Below, piece after piece: positions 41,508-50,876 of a stretch of DNA of 64,000 nt. The first letter of the stretch is position 1. Every line of letters begins with the position of its first letter. The DNA is taken from the NCBI RefSeq assembly GCF_003885045.1, contig NZ_RHJS01000002.1, forward strand, positions 5,263,302-5,327,301. The letters run 5' to 3'. The notes beneath the pieces were generated by a model. That model was not told the origin of the DNA. It did no database searches and saw nothing but the letters and a program-made list of their open reading frames with translations. The translations under genes and the position numbers were made by a program. Source of the DNA: Schaedlerella arabinosiphila (lineage in GTDB: Bacteria > Bacillota > Clostridia > Lachnospirales > Lachnospiraceae).

Positions 41508-43127
41508 TTACCCTGCGTATTTCCGCAGCGTCCTGCGCACGGCCCCTTTTCCTGCCGACAGTTCCTGAAAATATCCGCAGACCTTCTCCGCCAGCCCAAG
41601 CCCGTACAGGTCTGCGCCGAAGATCTTCTGATTCTCCAGAACCGGCCGCAGTACGGCCTCTGCCTCTGCCGAGGTTCCGGGCGCTTCCAGACTCCAGCCT
41701 GCCACATACGGGCACACCGTCTCAAGAAACGGGTCTGGGTTGAGCTGGAAAGAATTTCCCTCATCGTCCACGGCCATCAGGTACCGCAGCCATCCTGCAA
41801 ATACAAGGGGAATCAGCTTCAGCGAAGCCACGTCCAGCGTCTCGGATGCCGCATAAGCTTTGACGGTTTCACCAAAACGGATGGCCAGCTTCTGGGACGT
41901 ATCCGTGGCGATCCGCTGGGGGGTATCCGGCATAAACGGATTCGGGATGCGGATCTTGAGCACCCTGTCGATAAATTCCTTCGGATTCAGGATGCCCGGA
42001 TCTGTGACCACCGGAAGCCCTTCGGTGTATCCGACAGCCTCCACCAGTTTTTTCAGCTCAGGATCATTCATTTCATCGGAAATCTTCCGATATCCCAGAA
42101 GGCATCCAAAGATGGCCAGGCAGGTATGCAGCGGATTCAGGCAGGTGCAGACCTTCATCCGCTCCACTTTGTCTACCGTTTCCCGGTTCGTGAACATCAG
42201 CCCGCCCTTTTCCAGTTCAGGCCGACCGTTGGGAAATGCATCCTCAATGACCAGGTACTCGGTTTCTTCTGCGTTTACAAAGGGGGCAACATAGGTGTTT
42301 TTGGAGGTGACGGCCGGGTCAAGATCCTCCACCCCGTCCTTTCTCAAAAGCTCTTCTACGGAAGCGTCTGGCCGGGGCGTGATTTTGTCGATCATGCTCC
42401 AGGTAAAGGATACCTGTCCGGAGCGGATGTATGCTGCGAATCCCGCCTCGGCCTTACCGTTTTTTTCCCACTTCTCTGCAAATGCCGCAACCGCCGCGTA
42501 CAGTTTGTCTCCGTTATGTGAACAGTTGTCCGTGCTTACCATGGCGATCGGCAGCCTGCCGGCCTGAAATCTTGCATAGAGCAGTGAAGCCACCTTTCCC
42601 ATGTAGCTGGCAGGCTTCTCTGGTCCGGCAGCAAAGTCTGCGGCGGCATCCGGCAGGGGTTCCCCTTTTCCGTCTGTCAGGCTGTAGCCTTTTTCTGTAA
42701 TGGTAAATGTGGCCATCTGCAGGGAATTTTTTTGGAAAATTTCTTTGAGCCTGCGGTAGGAAGTCTCCCGGGATGTGTCCAGGGGAATTGCCTCCGCCAC
42801 ACTTCCTACCACTGTTTTTGCAATGGTGCCGTCCGATTTTAAGGTCACGGCAATTCCCAGGTTGTCGTGGGGGACATACATTTTTTCAATGATCTCAGGA
42901 TCAAAGCCTTCGGCGACAATCAGTCCACGGTCCAGCTCACCGCGGTCCAGCATACCCTGTACCACATTTGCATGGAATGCGCGGAACAGGTTTCCTGCAC
43001 CGAAATGAATCCAGAACGGATTGGCCTTCGTTGCTTCGGCCATCTTTTTTACATCGTACTGCGGGAGATGATACCCTTTTTCTTCCCATTTCTGTCTGTC
43101 GGCAATGCCCTGTAAGTTTAATTTCAT
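41508..43127 (-). CDS. Mannitol dehydrogenase-family oxidoreductase
   Basis: A 539-residue NAD(P)-dependent long-chain polyol dehydrogenase (mannitol dehydrogenase/fructuronate reductase group). N-terminal nucleotide-binding part: NPFWIHFGAGNLFRAFHANV; C-terminal part: KVCTCLNPLHTCLAIFGCLL and DPGILNPKEFIDRVLKIRIPN. The start ATG 43127 (MKLNLQGIADRQ) has GGAGC eleven bases upstream. It is divergent from an AraC regulator whose start lies about 165 bases away, so that protein probably senses the polyol or uronate and controls this gene. Exact substrate (fructuronate, mannitol, arabinitol) is not resolved. Confidence 0.9.
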   Translation of the reverse strand: MKLNLQGIADRQKWEEKGYHLPQYDVKKMAEATKANPFWIHFGAGNLFRAFHANVVQGMLDRGELDRGLIVAEGFDPEIIEKMYVPHDNLGIAVTLKSDGTIAKTVVGSVAEAIPLDTSRETSYRRLKEIFQKNSLQMATFTITEKGYSLTDGKGEPLPDAAADFAAGPEKPASYMGKVASLLYARFQAGRLPIAMVSTDNCSHNGDKLYAAVAAFAEKWEKNGKAEAGFAAYIRSGQVSFTWSMIDKITPRPDASVEELLRKDGVEDLDPAVTSKNTYVAPFVNAEETEYLVIEDAFPNGRPELEKGGLMFTNRETVDKVERMKVCTCLNPLHTCLAIFGCLLGYRKISDEMNDPELKKLVEAVGYTEGLPVVTDPGILNPKEFIDRVLKIRIPNPFMPDTPQRIATDTSQKLAIRFGETVKAYAASETLDVASLKLIPLVFAGWLRYLMAVDDEGNSFQLNPDPFLETVCPYVAGWSLEAPGTSAEAEAVLRPVLENQKIFGADLYGLGLAEKVCGYFQELSAGKGAVRRTLRKYAG

Positions 43128-43292
43128 AGTGTTGCTGCTCCTTTCTTGATATTGGATACTGCCTATTATACTCCGGTACCGGCAATATTCGATAGGAGGA
43201 GTTGTTGTGTACATTGCAAAAATTGCGGTATTGTGCTATTCTCAAAGACAGGTGGAATATCCGGAACAAAACAGGAAAGAAGGCGCCCTCCT

Positions 43293-44165
43293 TTGAAAAA
43301 GAAATTACAGACTGCATTCAGCCCCCGTCAGTACATGCTGTCAGGGGATTTTGAAATCTACTATTATTCTGACCGCCATTCTTATAATGTAAAGAGCCAT
43401 GTTCATGATTACTATGAGTTTTATTTTTTCCTGGAGGGAGATGTGTCGATTCATATTCATGGGGAGGAACATGCCCTGAGCGCCGGAGACATGCTTCTGA
43501 TCCCGCCGGGTGTTCCGCACTTTGCCAAGGTACACAGCCTGGACGTTCCTTACAGACGCTTTGTATTCTGGATCAGCCGTACATACTGCCGTGCACTGTC
43601 CGGGATCTCCCCTGATTATACGTATCTGATGCGTCTGGCAGATGAGACAGAATGGTATCTTTTCCATTATGACCTGCTTGCGTTCAAGGCGGTGCAGGCC
43701 AAAGTGTTCCGGCTGATTGAAGAGATCCATTCGGAACGGTTTGGAAAGGCGGTACAGATCTCAGTGTGTGTCAATGACCTGATCCTGCACCTGAACCGCA
43801 CGGTTTATGAAGAGCAGCACACCAAAATGCCCTGTGAGGAACAGGGACTGTATCCGAATCTGCTGCGGTATATCGAGGAACACATAGAAGAGGACCTTTC
43901 TCTTGAAAGGCTGTCCCGGGAATTTTATGTCAGCAAATACCATATTGCCCATATATTTAAGGCAAATCTGGGGCTTTCCGTCCACCAGTTCATCCTGAAA
44001 AAACGGATTCGGATGTGCCGGGACGCGATCTGCAGCCGCACGGGTATCGGCGAAGCCTGTTTTATGTACGGGTTTCAGGATTATTCCAGCTTTTTCCGGG
44101 CGTTTAAGAAAGAGTTCGGGATGTCTCCGAAGGAGTACCAGGAGTTCTATACCAAAAAGGAGTAA
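43293..44165 (+). CDS. AraC-family regulator with N-terminal cupin
   Basis: About 290 residues. The N-terminal cupin has YNVKSHVHDYYEFYFFLEGD and GDMLLIPPGVPHFAKVH. The C-terminal double HTH has EEDLSLERLSREFYVSKYHI, then AHIFKANLGLSVHQFILKKR and EACFMYGFQDYSSFFRAFKK with FGMSPKEYQEF. TTG 43293 with a GAAGG nine bases upstream is my preferred start; ATG 43333 is possible, and an earlier in-frame start would run through the shared promoter region. The divergent polyol dehydrogenase is the likely target. Confidence 0.88.
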   Translation: MKKKLQTAFSPRQYMLSGDFEIYYYSDRHSYNVKSHVHDYYEFYFFLEGDVSIHIHGEEHALSAGDMLLIPPGVPHFAKVHSLDVPYRRFVFWISRTYCRALSGISPDYTYLMRLADETEWYLFHYDLLAFKAVQAKVFRLIEEIHSERFGKAVQISVCVNDLILHLNRTVYEEQHTKMPCEEQGLYPNLLRYIEEHIEEDLSLERLSREFYVSKYHIAHIFKANLGLSVHQFILKKRIRMCRDAICSRTGIGEACFMYGFQDYSSFFRAFKKEFGMSPKEYQEFYTKKE

Positions 44166-44270
44166 GAAATACATTGTGACAGGGAAATTTACCGGGGGAT
44201 TGACAAGCATGAGAAGGGGAAGATCCTGATTGATCCGCTGTGACCGCGGCGACCGTCCCATGGCAAATGC

Positions 44271-44302
44271 GGCAGGTCACACATCGCCCAGGTGTGCCCC
44301 TG
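44271..44302 (+). repeat. CAGGTCACAC-family hairpin repeat, copy 2
   Basis: GGCAGGTCACACATCGCCCA and GGTGTGCCCCTG give a CACAC/GTGTG stem and match 10206-10236. The rest of 44166-44492 is gene-free and should hold the promoter of the FHA gene. Confidence 0.5.
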
Positions 44303-44492
44303 GTTTACTGGTTTCTGTCTCTTTTTCCCATTACATGCTTGCTTGAATCGTAAAAATATAGTACGATAGAAAGCACAATACATCTGATAAAAAGTAAGTA
44401 GCTGTCCGGCGATCTGTCCCGAACAGCTATAAAGGCGTTTCAGACAGCAGTAATGCGCGGGATGCCGTCGATATACAAAGGAGTGAATACAT

Positions 44493-45146
44493 ATGCAGTA
44501 TCTGGTTATAATGGGAATATTGATCGCCGTCGCGGTGATTTTGATCATAATCATCATCGCGGCCCTGATGAAAAACCGGCAGGATGACGGGGAAGATTAT
44601 GAGGACGACGATGAAGATTATGATTATGATGAAGGATACGGGGAGGAAGCCGGGGAAGCGCCGCAGGATATGGACGGGGCTTACGATGAGCAGGAGGAAC
44701 CGGAACATGAGGAAGGCCCGGTGATCGTAGGGCAGGGCAGGAGACCCAGGGAGGGCGCTCCCGGACGGGACGGACAGAACCGGCCGGGCGAAGCGCGGGG
44801 CGCAAACCGTCCTTCCGGGAAAAAATTATGGAAGCTGTCCATAGAGAATCTCAGCACCTGGCAGAAGTCTACATTTGTTTTTTATGAAAATCTCGGGATC
44901 GGGAGAGGGCGGAGTTTTCCGCAGTTTGAAAAGTTCATGTCCATTGGGGATGATCCGAGGGTGTCCAAGCTGCACTGCGCGATCATTCAGAAGGACGATA
45001 AGCTGTATCTGAAGGATATGGGCTCCCGGAACGGCACGTATCTGAACGGAAAACGGGTCACCCAGCCTGTACTGATCCAGAGGGACGACGTGATCGGCAT
45101 GGGCGAGACGGAGATCGAAGTACAGAGCATGATGCGGGAAAAATAG
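44493..45146 (+). CDS. Membrane-anchored FHA-domain protein
   Basis: A 217-residue protein. One N-terminal membrane helix (about 3-26), then a very acidic stretch (EDYEDDDEDYDYDEGYGEE, about 33-75), a basic linker, and a C-terminal FHA domain (about 125-212): GIGRGRSFPQFEKF, SKLHCAIIQ and DMGSRNGTYLNGKRV with the phosphothreonine-binding R, S and N residues. It should bind a phosphorylated partner at the membrane, commonly linked to Ser/Thr kinase signalling in cell-wall or division control. It precedes the carboxypeptidase by 30 bases, so the two are probably co-transcribed. Confidence 0.88.
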   Translation: MQYLVIMGILIAVAVILIIIIIAALMKNRQDDGEDYEDDDEDYDYDEGYGEEAGEAPQDMDGAYDEQEEPEHEEGPVIVGQGRRPREGAPGRDGQNRPGEARGANRPSGKKLWKLSIENLSTWQKSTFVFYENLGIGRGRSFPQFEKFMSIGDDPRVSKLHCAIIQKDDKLYLKDMGSRNGTYLNGKRVTQPVLIQRDDVIGMGETEIEVQSMMREK

Positions 45147-45176
45147 GAACGCTGTATTTGGACAGGGAGGTTGCAT

Positions 45177-47033
45177 ATGACAGGAAAAAGGGTCTTGGCA
45201 GGGGTTCTGGCGGCCGCGCTTTTGGCAGTCAGCCCTGGATTTACGGCTTTTGCAGAAGAAGGGCAGGAGACTCCCGCGGCGGACGGCGCGGAAGCACCCC
45301 AGCCGGAAAAGACACCGGAGGAACTGGCGGCGGAGGAAGAAGCCAGAAAAAATGCGATTTATGAGACGATACCGGATTCCAACCAACTGCCCGGGTGGCC
45401 CGAGGGGCCGAAGGTGCACGCGGCATCGGCCATCGTCATGGATATGGAAAGCGGCGCGGTGCTGTACGCAAAGGCCGCGGAGGAACAGCATTTTCCGGCC
45501 AGCATCACGAAGCTGCTGACAACGCTTGTGGCGCTGGAGACGGGAGAGCCTGACGATACGGTGACATTTACGGAGGACAGCATCAGCTTTCTGGAGCCGG
45601 GGGACGCCAGCATCGGGATGCTTGCGGGAGAGCAGCTCAGCCTGAATGACGCGCTGCACGCGGTGCTTCTCGCATCGGCAAATGAAGTTTCCTACGCGGT
45701 GGCGGAGAATATGGGGATCAAGATGGGCGGAACCTACCAGACGTTCATCGACCGGATGAACGAGCGCTCTGCGGAACTGGGATGTACGGGGTCGCACTGG
45801 GTCAATGCCAACGGGCTGCATGACGACCAGCATTATACAACGGCCCATGATATGGCACGGATCGCTTCGGCTGTGTATCAGTACGAGCCGTTCCACCATT
45901 TTATGGGGGCGCTGGAGTATACCATCGCGCCTACCAGCCTGAAAAACGAGGCCCGTACCTGCTGGCAGAATCATCGGATGCTCTGGCCGGAAAATGAATT
46001 TTATTACGAATTTTGCCGGGGCGGAAAGACCGGATATACAGACCAGTCAGGAACTACGCTGGTGACCATGGCCGATAACGGGCAGATGCGCCTGGCGGCG
46101 GTGGTGATGGCGGATTATGGAATACAGGCTTATGAGGATACCCGGGCCATGCTGGATTATGCGTTCGGGAATTTTACAAAAGTCACCATTGCGGACAAGG
46201 AAACCTCCGGGGACATTGAGACCTTCCAGGATGAGGGCGCGTACGTGGTGCTTCCTGCGGGGGTGGATTTTACACAGTTGGAATGTCAGATTTCTGCGGC
46301 GGAAGCGCCTGCGGGCACAGGGGCGGTTTCCTTTGACCGATGGATTGAAGTGCTGACCGCGCCGCCGGCACCTCCGGCCGAGACACCGGCGGATGGAGCG
46401 GACGGAACCCAGCCGGGGGCAGAAGGAACGCCTGAAGCGCCGGCGGATGGAGCGGACGGAGCGCAGCCGGGAGCGGACGGAACGCCCGAAGCTCAGACGG
46501 ATGGTTCGCAGCCGGGAGCCGATGGAACGCCCGAAGCTCAGGCGGATGGTGCCGACGGTACGCAGCCGGGAGAGGAAGGGACACCCGAAGCTCAGGCAGG
46601 CACAACACCGGTTTCGGCAGACGGAACCCAGCCGGAAGCGGATGAAACTGCAGGAGAAGGATCGTCCGGCTCAGACGGAGACAGCGGAACATTCGGGAAC
46701 GCAGCCGGAGAGGATGATGCCCTGTTCGGCAGTGAGAGAGCCGGGACAATCGTATATACCTATGCGGGCCAGGAAGCCGGACATGCGGCTGTAGTTCTGA
46801 ACCAGTCCTACTTTGGCCAGGAGTCGGAAATGGAATGGACGCCGGCGGACGGAAGTAAAAGAAAAAGCGGGGAAAGCTCCCCGGCAAAATTGGGCAGGTT
46901 TTCTACCCGGCAGATGATCGTGGCAGGCGGGGCGGCAGTCCTGCTGATTGTAGTCCTGTGCATCAGCCTGAATCGCCGTAAGAGGGCGCAGGAGAGAAAA
47001 AGACGGAATCGGAAAAATGAGAAAACCTCTTGA
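45177..47033 (+). CDS. D-alanyl-D-alanine carboxypeptidase with repeat linker and C-terminal anchor
   Basis: A 618-residue low-molecular-weight penicillin-binding protein. Signal peptide about 1-26 (ending FTAFAEE). Catalytic motifs: S-x-x-K in PASITKL (S109, K112), S-x-N in LASANEV (S167, N169), K-T-G in RGGKTGYT (284-286). After the PBP5-like C-terminal domain a linker (about 400-510) repeats ADGADGTQPGAEGTPEA in several versions. A membrane helix (VAGGAAVLLIVVLCISL) and a basic tail end the protein. It trims the pentapeptide of peptidoglycan. ATG 45177 has GGGAGG six bases before. The stop overlaps the ileS leader promoter. Confidence 0.93.
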   Translation: MTGKRVLAGVLAAALLAVSPGFTAFAEEGQETPAADGAEAPQPEKTPEELAAEEEARKNAIYETIPDSNQLPGWPEGPKVHAASAIVMDMESGAVLYAKAAEEQHFPASITKLLTTLVALETGEPDDTVTFTEDSISFLEPGDASIGMLAGEQLSLNDALHAVLLASANEVSYAVAENMGIKMGGTYQTFIDRMNERSAELGCTGSHWVNANGLHDDQHYTTAHDMARIASAVYQYEPFHHFMGALEYTIAPTSLKNEARTCWQNHRMLWPENEFYYEFCRGGKTGYTDQSGTTLVTMADNGQMRLAAVVMADYGIQAYEDTRAMLDYAFGNFTKVTIADKETSGDIETFQDEGAYVVLPAGVDFTQLECQISAAEAPAGTGAVSFDRWIEVLTAPPAPPAETPADGADGTQPGAEGTPEAPADGADGAQPGADGTPEAQTDGSQPGADGTPEAQADGADGTQPGEEGTPEAQAGTTPVSADGTQPEADETAGEGSSGSDGDSGTFGNAAGEDDALFGSERAGTIVYTYAGQEAGHAAVVLNQSYFGQESEMEWTPADGSKRKSGESSPAKLGRFSTRQMIVAGGAAVLLIVVLCISLNRRKRAQERKRRNRKNEKTS

Positions 47034-47058
47034 CTAATCCGCAGGTTCTACTTATAAT
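47030..47058 (+). promoter_or_regulatory. Promoter of the ileS T-box leader
   Basis: TTGACT (47030-47035) and TATAAT (47053-47058) are exactly 17 bases apart. The -35 box overlaps the stop codon of the upstream carboxypeptidase gene. Confidence 0.8.
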
Positions 47059-47065
47059 ATCCCTG

Positions 47066-47467
47066 TGGTAAAGAGAATTTAAGAAATCAGGAAAGGCCAT
47101 GACGGAGACAGTAGGAAGAATACCGAAGCTACAAGCGAGCCGGAGATGGTGAGAGCCCGGTACAAGTAAGTTTTTTCCGAAGATCACTCCCGAGTTGCAG
47201 CTTCCGAACCCCGGCACTCCACCCGCGGCGGCATCTCATGACAGCCCTGCGCGTACGGTGGGACACTTAAGCAGCGGGCAGTACCCCGATTTCATGCCGG
47301 ACAGTAAGAGCTGACGGTTTTCCGCCGTTACCGGAACACATAAATGACAGAGAGGTCAGAGCACCGTGTTTTCATCTAAAAGGAGCACTGCATCTGAACA
47401 TGTTGTAACAGGTGGTTTCAACGGAGCATACGCTTCCGTCCTATTACAGGACGGGAGCATTTTTATT
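47066..47467 (+). ncRNA. T-box leader of ileS
   Basis: A 400-base structured leader. Near its end AACAGGTGGTTTCAACGGAGC is the T-box sequence that pairs with the tRNA acceptor end. GCTTCCGTCCT-attac-AGGACGGGAGC followed by ATTTTTATT is the terminator (47432-47467), competing with pairing of ACGGAGC and GCTTCCGT in the antiterminator. The 5' half folds into the long Stem I, with a GAAGATCACTCCC segment near 47180 where ATC would be an Ile specifier. Low charged tRNA-Ile should raise ileS expression. Exact Stem I pairing was not solved. Confidence 0.85.
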
Positions 47468-47616
47468 CTATTGAGATGTGCACTGCGCGCATGAGACTGC
47501 CCATGCAGCCGCGCTCCGGCGCAAGGCGCGTTGGGACGCACACTTTTTTCCGCTGCAGACCGCCGGACAAAACCATACCAGAAAACAAAAAAAGAAGAGA
47601 GAAAGGAAGGGAAGCA

Positions 47617-50600
47617 ATGTATAAGAAAGTATCTACGGATATGAATTTCGTAGAGCGAGAAAAAGAAGTCGAAAAATTTTGGGCTGACAATGACATTTTC
47701 CGCAAGAGCATGAAGGAGCGGGAAGGCAGCCCCATGTATACGTTTTATGACGGCCCCCCGACGGCCAACGGCAAGCCCCACATCGGGCATGTGCTGACCC
47801 GTGTGATCAAGGACATGATCCCGCGTTACCGCACCATGAAGGGGTACGAGGTTCCCAGGAAAGCAGGCTGGGACACCCACGGGCTTCCGGTGGAGCTGGA
47901 AGTGGAGCGGGCTCTGGGCCTGGACGGTAAAGAGCAGATCGAGGAATACGGTCTGGAACCGTTCATTGACAAATGTAAAGAAAGCGTCTGGAAATACAAA
48001 GGCATGTGGGAGGATTTCTCCGGCACCGTCGGATTCTGGGCGGATATGGACAATCCCTATGTCACCTACCACAATGACTTCATCGAGTCCGAATGGTGGG
48101 CGTTAAAGCAGATCTGGGACAAGGGCCTTCTGTACAAGGGCTTCAAGATCGTGCCCTACTGCCCGCGCTGCGGAACCCCGCTTTCCGCACAGGAAGTAGC
48201 TCAGGGGTACAAGGATATCAAGGAACGCTCCGCCATCGTCCGCTTCAAAGTCAAAGACGAGGACGCGTATTTCCTGGCATGGACCACCACGCCGTGGACA
48301 CTGCCCTCTAATCTGGGGCTCTGTATCAATCCCAAGGAGACCTATGCAAAGGTATCCTGCGCGGACGGCTATACCTATTATATGGCGGAAGCCCTGCTGG
48401 ATACAGTATTAGGGCCTCTGGCGAAGGACGGAAAGCCGGCCTATGAGATTCTGGAGACCTATGTCGGAAAAGACTTGGAATATAAAGAATACGAACCACT
48501 CTACCAGTGTGCGGCGGACGGCATCAAAGGCCAGCATAAGAAAGCATTTTATGTCACCTGCGACGGATACGTGACGCTGACAGACGGTACCGGCGTGGTA
48601 CACATCGCCCCCGCTTTCGGTGAGGACGACGCAAACGTATGCCGGAAATACGACATGCCGTTCGTACAGCTTGTAGATGAAAAGGGAAATATGGCGGAAT
48701 CCACCCCCTTTGCCGGATTATTTGTGAAAAAGGCAGACCCGGAGGTGCTCAAGGAACTGGATGCAAGAGGGCTTCTCTTCGACGCGCCCAAGTTCGAACA
48801 CAGCTATCCCCACTGCTGGCGCTGCGATACCCCGCTGATCTACTACGCGCGGGAATCCTGGTTCATCAAGATGACTGCTGTAAAAGACGATCTGATCGCC
48901 AACAACAACACCATCAACTGGATTCCGGAGAGCATCGGCAAGGGCCGTTTCGGGGATTGGCTGGAAAATGTCCAGGACTGGGGCATCAGCCGCAACCGTT
49001 ACTGGGGAACCCCGCTGAATATCTGGGAATGCGAGTGCGGGCACATGCATTCGATCGGAAGCATCGAAGAGCTGAAATCCATGTCCGATAACTGTCCGGA
49101 CAACATTGAGCTGCACCGCCCCTACATTGATGAAGTTACGATAAAATGTCCGCACTGCGGCAAAGAGATGCACCGTGTGCCGGAAGTGATCGACTGCTGG
49201 TTTGACAGCGGATCCATGCCTTTCGCACAGCATCACTATCCGTTTGAAAATAAGGAGATCTTCGAGCAGCAGTTCCCGGCCCAGTTCATTTCCGAAGCCG
49301 TGGACCAGACCCGCGGGTGGTTTTACTCCCTGCTTGCGATCTCCACGCTGATCTTCAATAAGTCGCCCTACGAAAATGTCATCGTTCTGGGACATATCCA
49401 GGATGAAAAGGGCCAGAAGATGAGCAAATCAAAGGGAAATGCGGTAGACCCCTTTGACGCCCTGGAAAAATACGGCGCAGACGCGATCCGCTGGTATTTC
49501 TACGTGAACAGCGCGCCCTGGCTGCCAAATCGTTTCCACGGCAAGGCCGTCATGGAAGGCCAGCGCAAGTTCATGGGAACCCTCTGGAACACCTATGCGT
49601 TCTATGTGCTGTATGCCAACATTGACGGGTTCAATCCCTATGAGCACGGACTGTCCAAAACACAGGACGGGAAGATCACGGTTCCGAACTATGACACCCT
49701 GACCGTGATGGACAAATGGCTCCTCTCCAAGCTGAACACGCTGGTAAAGACCGTGGACAGCAATCTGGAGAATTACCGGATTCCGGAAAGCGCCCGCGCG
49801 CTCCAGGAATTTGTAGAGGACATGAGCAACTGGTATGTGCGCAGAAGCCGGGAGCGTTTCTGGGCAAAGGGCATGGAACAGGATAAGGTCAACGCCTATA
49901 TGACCTTGTATACCGCCCTTGTGACCGTGGCAAAGGCAGCCGCGCCGCTGATCCCGTTTATGACGGAGCAGATCTATCGGAACCTGGTGTGCGGCATCAA
50001 TCCGGAAGCGCCGGAGAGCATCCATCTGTGCGATTTTCCGCGGGCGGATGAGACGTACATTGATTCCGGGCTGGAAAGCAACATGGAACATGTATTGAAG
50101 CTGGTGGTTATGGGCCGTGCGTGCCGCAATACCTCCAACATCAAGAACCGCCAGCCCATCGGACAGATGTTCGTGAAAGCAGAATTTGAGCTGCCCGAAT
50201 ATTACCAGGAGATCGCGGCAGACGAGCTCAATGTAAAGAACATGAAGTTTACCCAGGATGTTAGGGACTTTACTTCTTATAATTTTAAGCCTCAATTAAA
50301 GACAATTGGACCAAAGTATGGTAAAATGTTAGGTGGAATCCGAAAAGCGCTGGACAATCTGGACGGCAATGCCGCTATGGATGAGGTCAATGCCGAAGGA
50401 TCATTAAAGCTGGATGTGGACGGACAGGAGATCACCCTGTTTCGGGAAGATCTGCTGATCGAGGCCGCGCAGGTAGAGGGATTCGTCTCAGAGAACGACG
50501 GCGGAATCACAGTCGTACTGGACACGAACCTGACGGAAGAGCTGCTGGAAGAAGGCTTTGTCCGGGAGATCATCAGCAAGATCCAGACGATGAGGAAAGA

Positions 50601-50799
50601 AGCGGACTTCGAGGTTATGGATAAGATCCGGGTGACCTATGAAGGAAGCGCGAAAGCCGAAGCAGTGTTTGCCGGATACGCAGAATCCATCGGAAGCGAC
50701 GTACTTGCGGACAGCGTCGCAAAGGCGGCTCCCGAGGGGTATGTAAAAGCATGGAAGATCAACGGGGAGGACGTTTCCATCGGCGTTCAAAAGGTGTAA
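47617..50799 (+). CDS. ileS: Isoleucyl-tRNA synthetase
   Basis: A 1060-residue class I synthetase charging tRNA-Ile. HIGH motif in NGKPHIGHVL (55-58); PRKAGWDTHGLPVELEVE; editing domain between about 190 and 390; KMSKS in KGQKMSKSKGNAVD (about 601-605); a helical anticodon-binding domain with VEDMSNWYVRRSRERFWAKG and a long C-terminal part. The size and the FYDGPPTANGKPHIGH context resemble the longer type 2 IleRS group rather than the B. subtilis type; that group is known for lower mupirocin sensitivity, an inference here. ATG 47617 is set by GAAAGGAAGG. The T-box leader precedes it. Confidence 0.96.
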   Translation: MYKKVSTDMNFVEREKEVEKFWADNDIFRKSMKEREGSPMYTFYDGPPTANGKPHIGHVLTRVIKDMIPRYRTMKGYEVPRKAGWDTHGLPVELEVERALGLDGKEQIEEYGLEPFIDKCKESVWKYKGMWEDFSGTVGFWADMDNPYVTYHNDFIESEWWALKQIWDKGLLYKGFKIVPYCPRCGTPLSAQEVAQGYKDIKERSAIVRFKVKDEDAYFLAWTTTPWTLPSNLGLCINPKETYAKVSCADGYTYYMAEALLDTVLGPLAKDGKPAYEILETYVGKDLEYKEYEPLYQCAADGIKGQHKKAFYVTCDGYVTLTDGTGVVHIAPAFGEDDANVCRKYDMPFVQLVDEKGNMAESTPFAGLFVKKADPEVLKELDARGLLFDAPKFEHSYPHCWRCDTPLIYYARESWFIKMTAVKDDLIANNNTINWIPESIGKGRFGDWLENVQDWGISRNRYWGTPLNIWECECGHMHSIGSIEELKSMSDNCPDNIELHRPYIDEVTIKCPHCGKEMHRVPEVIDCWFDSGSMPFAQHHYPFENKEIFEQQFPAQFISEAVDQTRGWFYSLLAISTLIFNKSPYENVIVLGHIQDEKGQKMSKSKGNAVDPFDALEKYGADAIRWYFYVNSAPWLPNRFHGKAVMEGQRKFMGTLWNTYAFYVLYANIDGFNPYEHGLSKTQDGKITVPNYDTLTVMDKWLLSKLNTLVKTVDSNLENYRIPESARALQEFVEDMSNWYVRRSRERFWAKGMEQDKVNAYMTLYTALVTVAKAAAPLIPFMTEQIYRNLVCGINPEAPESIHLCDFPRADETYIDSGLESNMEHVLKLVVMGRACRNTSNIKNRQPIGQMFVKAEFELPEYYQEIAADELNVKNMKFTQDVRDFTSYNFKPQLKTIGPKYGKMLGGIRKALDNLDGNAAMDEVNAEGSLKLDVDGQEITLFREDLLIEAAQVEGFVSENDGGITVVLDTNLTEELLEEGFVREIISKIQTMRKEADFEVMDKIRVTYEGSAKAEAVFAGYAESIGSDVLADSVAKAAPEGYVKAWKINGEDVSIGVQKV

Positions 50800-50876
50800 A
50801 AAGCCGCATGGGGCAGCCCTGGCGAGAAAGAGAAAAGATAAGCAATGAGACTTATAAGGGAGGCAACGAGAAACCA

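Noticed and set aside
44826-45974. 382-codon minus-strand frame over the FHA and carboxypeptidase genes
   Set aside because: Covers two well supported plus-strand genes and shows no domain.
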